64,000 nucleotides of DNA, from NCBI GenBank assembly GCA_032871835.1, contig CM065301.1, positions 78,958,069-79,022,068 on the forward strand. The letters run 5' to 3'. Below are positions 61,439 through 64,000 of the stretch, in pieces. Positions within the stretch are counted from its first letter, which is position 1, and each line of letters begins with the position of its first letter. Both the position numbers and the translations under genes were made by a program. This DNA comes from Dipteronia dyeriana. Its lineage: Eukaryota; Streptophyta; Magnoliopsida; Sapindales; Sapindaceae. Below the pieces are notes generated by a model, which did not search any database, was not told the origin of the DNA, and worked only from the letters and a program-made list of their open reading frames with translations.

Positions 61439-63502
61439 TGTTGGAACCCCGTTCACCGGTCACGCAGCGGAACTAGATTTTAATTTTTTTTTATACAGAT
61501 CATATCTGTATATGGGACCAGTGAACTTTGGATTGTAAATATTTTTCTGAACTAATACATACAATATGTAAACACAGGAAATTGTAATCGATATAATCAG
61601 AAGAAAAAAAATCTTACCAACGTTTGGAGGCTCCTTCACTTTTCGATATGCTCCTGTCTGAACCACTTGATCTTCCTCGCCATCTCCCGGGACTGATAAC
61701 TGCGTGTGGGCGCGTCACGGTCTCAGGAACTTGAATGAAGGATGTAGAGAAAATTGAAGAAACTCTTTCTTCTATGTATTTCAAAAACACACAAAATATG
61801 AAACTATATATATGTATATATATCACGTTGCACCCACTGCTGCTTTTTATATATATCTCTCGTTGCACCCACTGCTGCTTTATATATATATCTAACGTTG
61901 CACTTTCACAATGCTTTCTTTCCTGATTGCTAACCAATATATATATAGCTATTACGCTTTTGATTTATATATCTCAATATTTTTTTCACCTCCACTTGTT
62001 TTTATCACATATAAATATATATTACTTATGTGCATGTTTCAAGTATTTGCATCCTATGCAAATTCTTCTTTTAACTATTGTTTCATGTGTACACACCAAT
62101 TTGTATCAAATGCAATCTCTTATATTATTAGTTGATATATATCTTTTAATTATCCTTTTTTAAATATATCTAATATATTAAAAATGATAATAAATATTTT
62201 AAATTTAAACTAAATTCAAATACTTAGATAAATGATTTAGTAAAAATAAAATAATCCTATTATTTTATCTTCACCTAAATCCATATATCAACTAACACCC
62301 TCCAATTAATAGTTAATTAATAACTCATAATTATCAATATAATTAAATAATATAATTATTTAATTAATTTAACTATTAACATTAATTAATTAAATAATCT
62401 CATTATTCAATTAATTCTTGAATATATACGTGTCACTTTCGTAACACAATTAATTGGACAATCTAATTAATTAACCATGACCTTTGTTACCTAAATCGAT
62501 TGGGCTAGCAAGGGGACCTAATGGACCCACAGTATTTTGAGCTCAAATAATCATCGGAATCATTAATTAAACTCTTTAATTAATATTCCTTGATTATTAA
62601 CTTCAGTGTTATTCCACTAAAAACCCCGAAGCTGCACTCTCCCAACTGTAGACGCTTTTACACAGACCGATACAACTCGGTGTCCATCGATATAGCTATT
62701 ACACATGGTGTGATCCTCCACAGTAGTTCATAATTAGAACTGGGTCATAATGTTCGTTATACCCCTCTAATTACATATATCCTTTAAGCACCGTTGATTC
62801 TATAATGAACAATAAATCTTATTTCCTTAAGGAATTAGGAGAGCGCTCATATTGTCCAAGCCCCGAATCAACCCTTAAGGGAACTACCATCTACTTCTCA
62901 CAAGAATGAGTGGATTCCACTATTGTGTACAAACCTTTCTAGCCACAAGCCAAATCGTAATCCCAGCATACGAAGCATATTGATCGGGAACTGCATCCGA
63001 CCTCACTCATGGTATATCAAAGACCACGATCTAACTTGAAGGAGTCGATAAGACACTCAGGATTAATATCACCCACATATAGCCATCATTAGTTGATATA
63101 TATGAATCTCATCGGTAAACGGATCTTGGTGTGAGATTCATATAGATCATGACCCAGTCCTATATGATCACATCATACAAAGTGCCTCCATTCCCATATC
63201 TCATATGAATGATTCGGGATAGAATCACTGTACATTACTGAATGGACCGCAGCTATAGATTAACCACAAATAAAGTATATTTATTTGCTATCTATGGACT
63301 CCTTAGATTGCACGTCTCTTACTGTATCCATCTGTATATGACACTCATATACACAGTTCGAGATTACATCCGGCAATCTTTGATGTTAAATTTATGCACA
63401 AGTTATGAAATAAACAACACAACAGGAATGAATTGAACTTTTCCTTTTATTTATTTCATAAATCCATTTACAAATTACATCTTTAAGGCATAAACCCTAA
63501 CA
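61439..63502 (-). repeat. Solo Copia LTR, 2,064 bp, with GAGAG target duplication
   Basis: On the plus strand it starts TGTTGGAACCCCGTTCACC and ends GGCATAAACCCTAACA. The flanking five bases are GAGAG on both sides (61434-61438 and 63503-63507). No internal region accompanies it, so it formed by recombination between the two LTRs of a complete element. Same family as 881-2948, opposite orientation. Confidence 0.92.
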
Positions 63503-64000
63503 GAGAGTTCCTCATCTCACTCTACAAATGGAAATGTAGAGAGTATGAACCTTGAAGGGTTCTTTGAGCATTTTATCTCCCCCTTTGGCTATTTCGTGAC
63601 AAAACCACCACTCACAATTCATCCTCACAAATATACAAAACAAAAAAACAGGGGTCAATAAAGTTTTTCTACATTACAAAGAGATGCCTAATAAACTAGA
63701 TCTTCAAGTCATCCATCTCTTGTGGAATCAGCATCCCTACAAAACAAAATAACTACACTTTCCAAGACAAGTGTATGTGAGATGATCAAAGAAATAAAAA
63801 CAAGAGCAATTTGCATACAATAGAAACAGGTAAACATACATCAACAATGCAAATGCAAATGCTCCACCTAAATAGGTTAACTCCCCCTCAACGAGTCAAA
63901 CTCCCTTCATATGCAACTCTCAACTCCCCTTAAATCCACACTACTCCCCATTTTTGTCATGAGATAGACAAATGAGTATCCCCTTAAGAAGGCATTAGCA

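Larger units (their letters stand above)
60401..64000 (+). mobile_element. Copia element internal region, interrupted by a solo LTR
   Basis: Follows the primer site. Gag begins at MTDFGVSKEGVSDVRPPLL (60520) and runs to a stop at 60918 (KVIGRLLAYESR). Further gag text follows, including CYVCSGIGHIASKC at about 61120-61160, the zinc knuckle, and acidic SSDES text up to 61438. A 2.06 kb LTR of another family then interrupts it (61439-63502). After 63507 the sequence resumes but I recognise no domain before the window ends. Confidence 0.75.

Overview
The window is nuclear DNA of a flowering plant, almost certainly a eudicot. It is AT-rich, has GT-AG introns and short intact genes separated by long transposon-rich stretches, and encodes a peroxisomal glycolate oxidase, a large P-class PPR protein, an LRR receptor-like protein and a plant matrix metalloproteinase. 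I cannot name the species.

Intact or nearly intact genes, all on the minus strand: glycolate oxidase (11 coding exons, 7976-11951, plus a 5' UTR exon near 12.9 kb); an intronless LRR receptor-like protein (17455-18849); a mitochondrial-type PPR protein (22948-24927) whose last repeats lie beyond a stop and a frameshift; and a secreted metalloproteinase (44731-45654). A fifth locus, 37367-42690, is a broken fragment of MDN1 (midasin). It keeps pieces of one AAA+ module, the acidic region and the C-terminal MIDAS domain, carries several stops, and is interrupted by a gypsy-type LTR and a 2.3 kb non-autonomous LTR element.

Mobile DNA fills most of the rest. From 1 to 4.7 kb a plus-strand Copia element ends in a 2.07 kb LTR that cuts into a minus-strand Copia gag-integrase remnant. 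Around 5.0-5.9 and 36.7-37.2 kb lie two short hAT-type elements with perfect 8-bp target duplications. From 28 to 36.6 kb there is a stack of terminal-inverted-repeat elements, one packed with a poly-T minisatellite, beside a retroposed U2 snRNA copy. From 42.7 to 48 kb there is a long fold-back and a cluster of six small fold-back MITEs. From 51.2 to 55.9 kb is a decayed Copia element with short LTRs. From 56.6 kb to the end is a nest: a gypsy gag is cut by a Copia element with a tRNA-Met primer site, whose gag is in turn split by a solo LTR flanked by GAGAG.

No operon-like organisation is expected or seen. The genes act in unrelated processes: photorespiration in the peroxisome, organelle RNA metabolism, cell-surface recognition and extracellular proteolysis. 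The most unusual content is structural: the U2 retropseudogene with its target duplication, the minisatellite-bearing inverted-repeat element, nested Mutator-like elements, and the midasin fragment.
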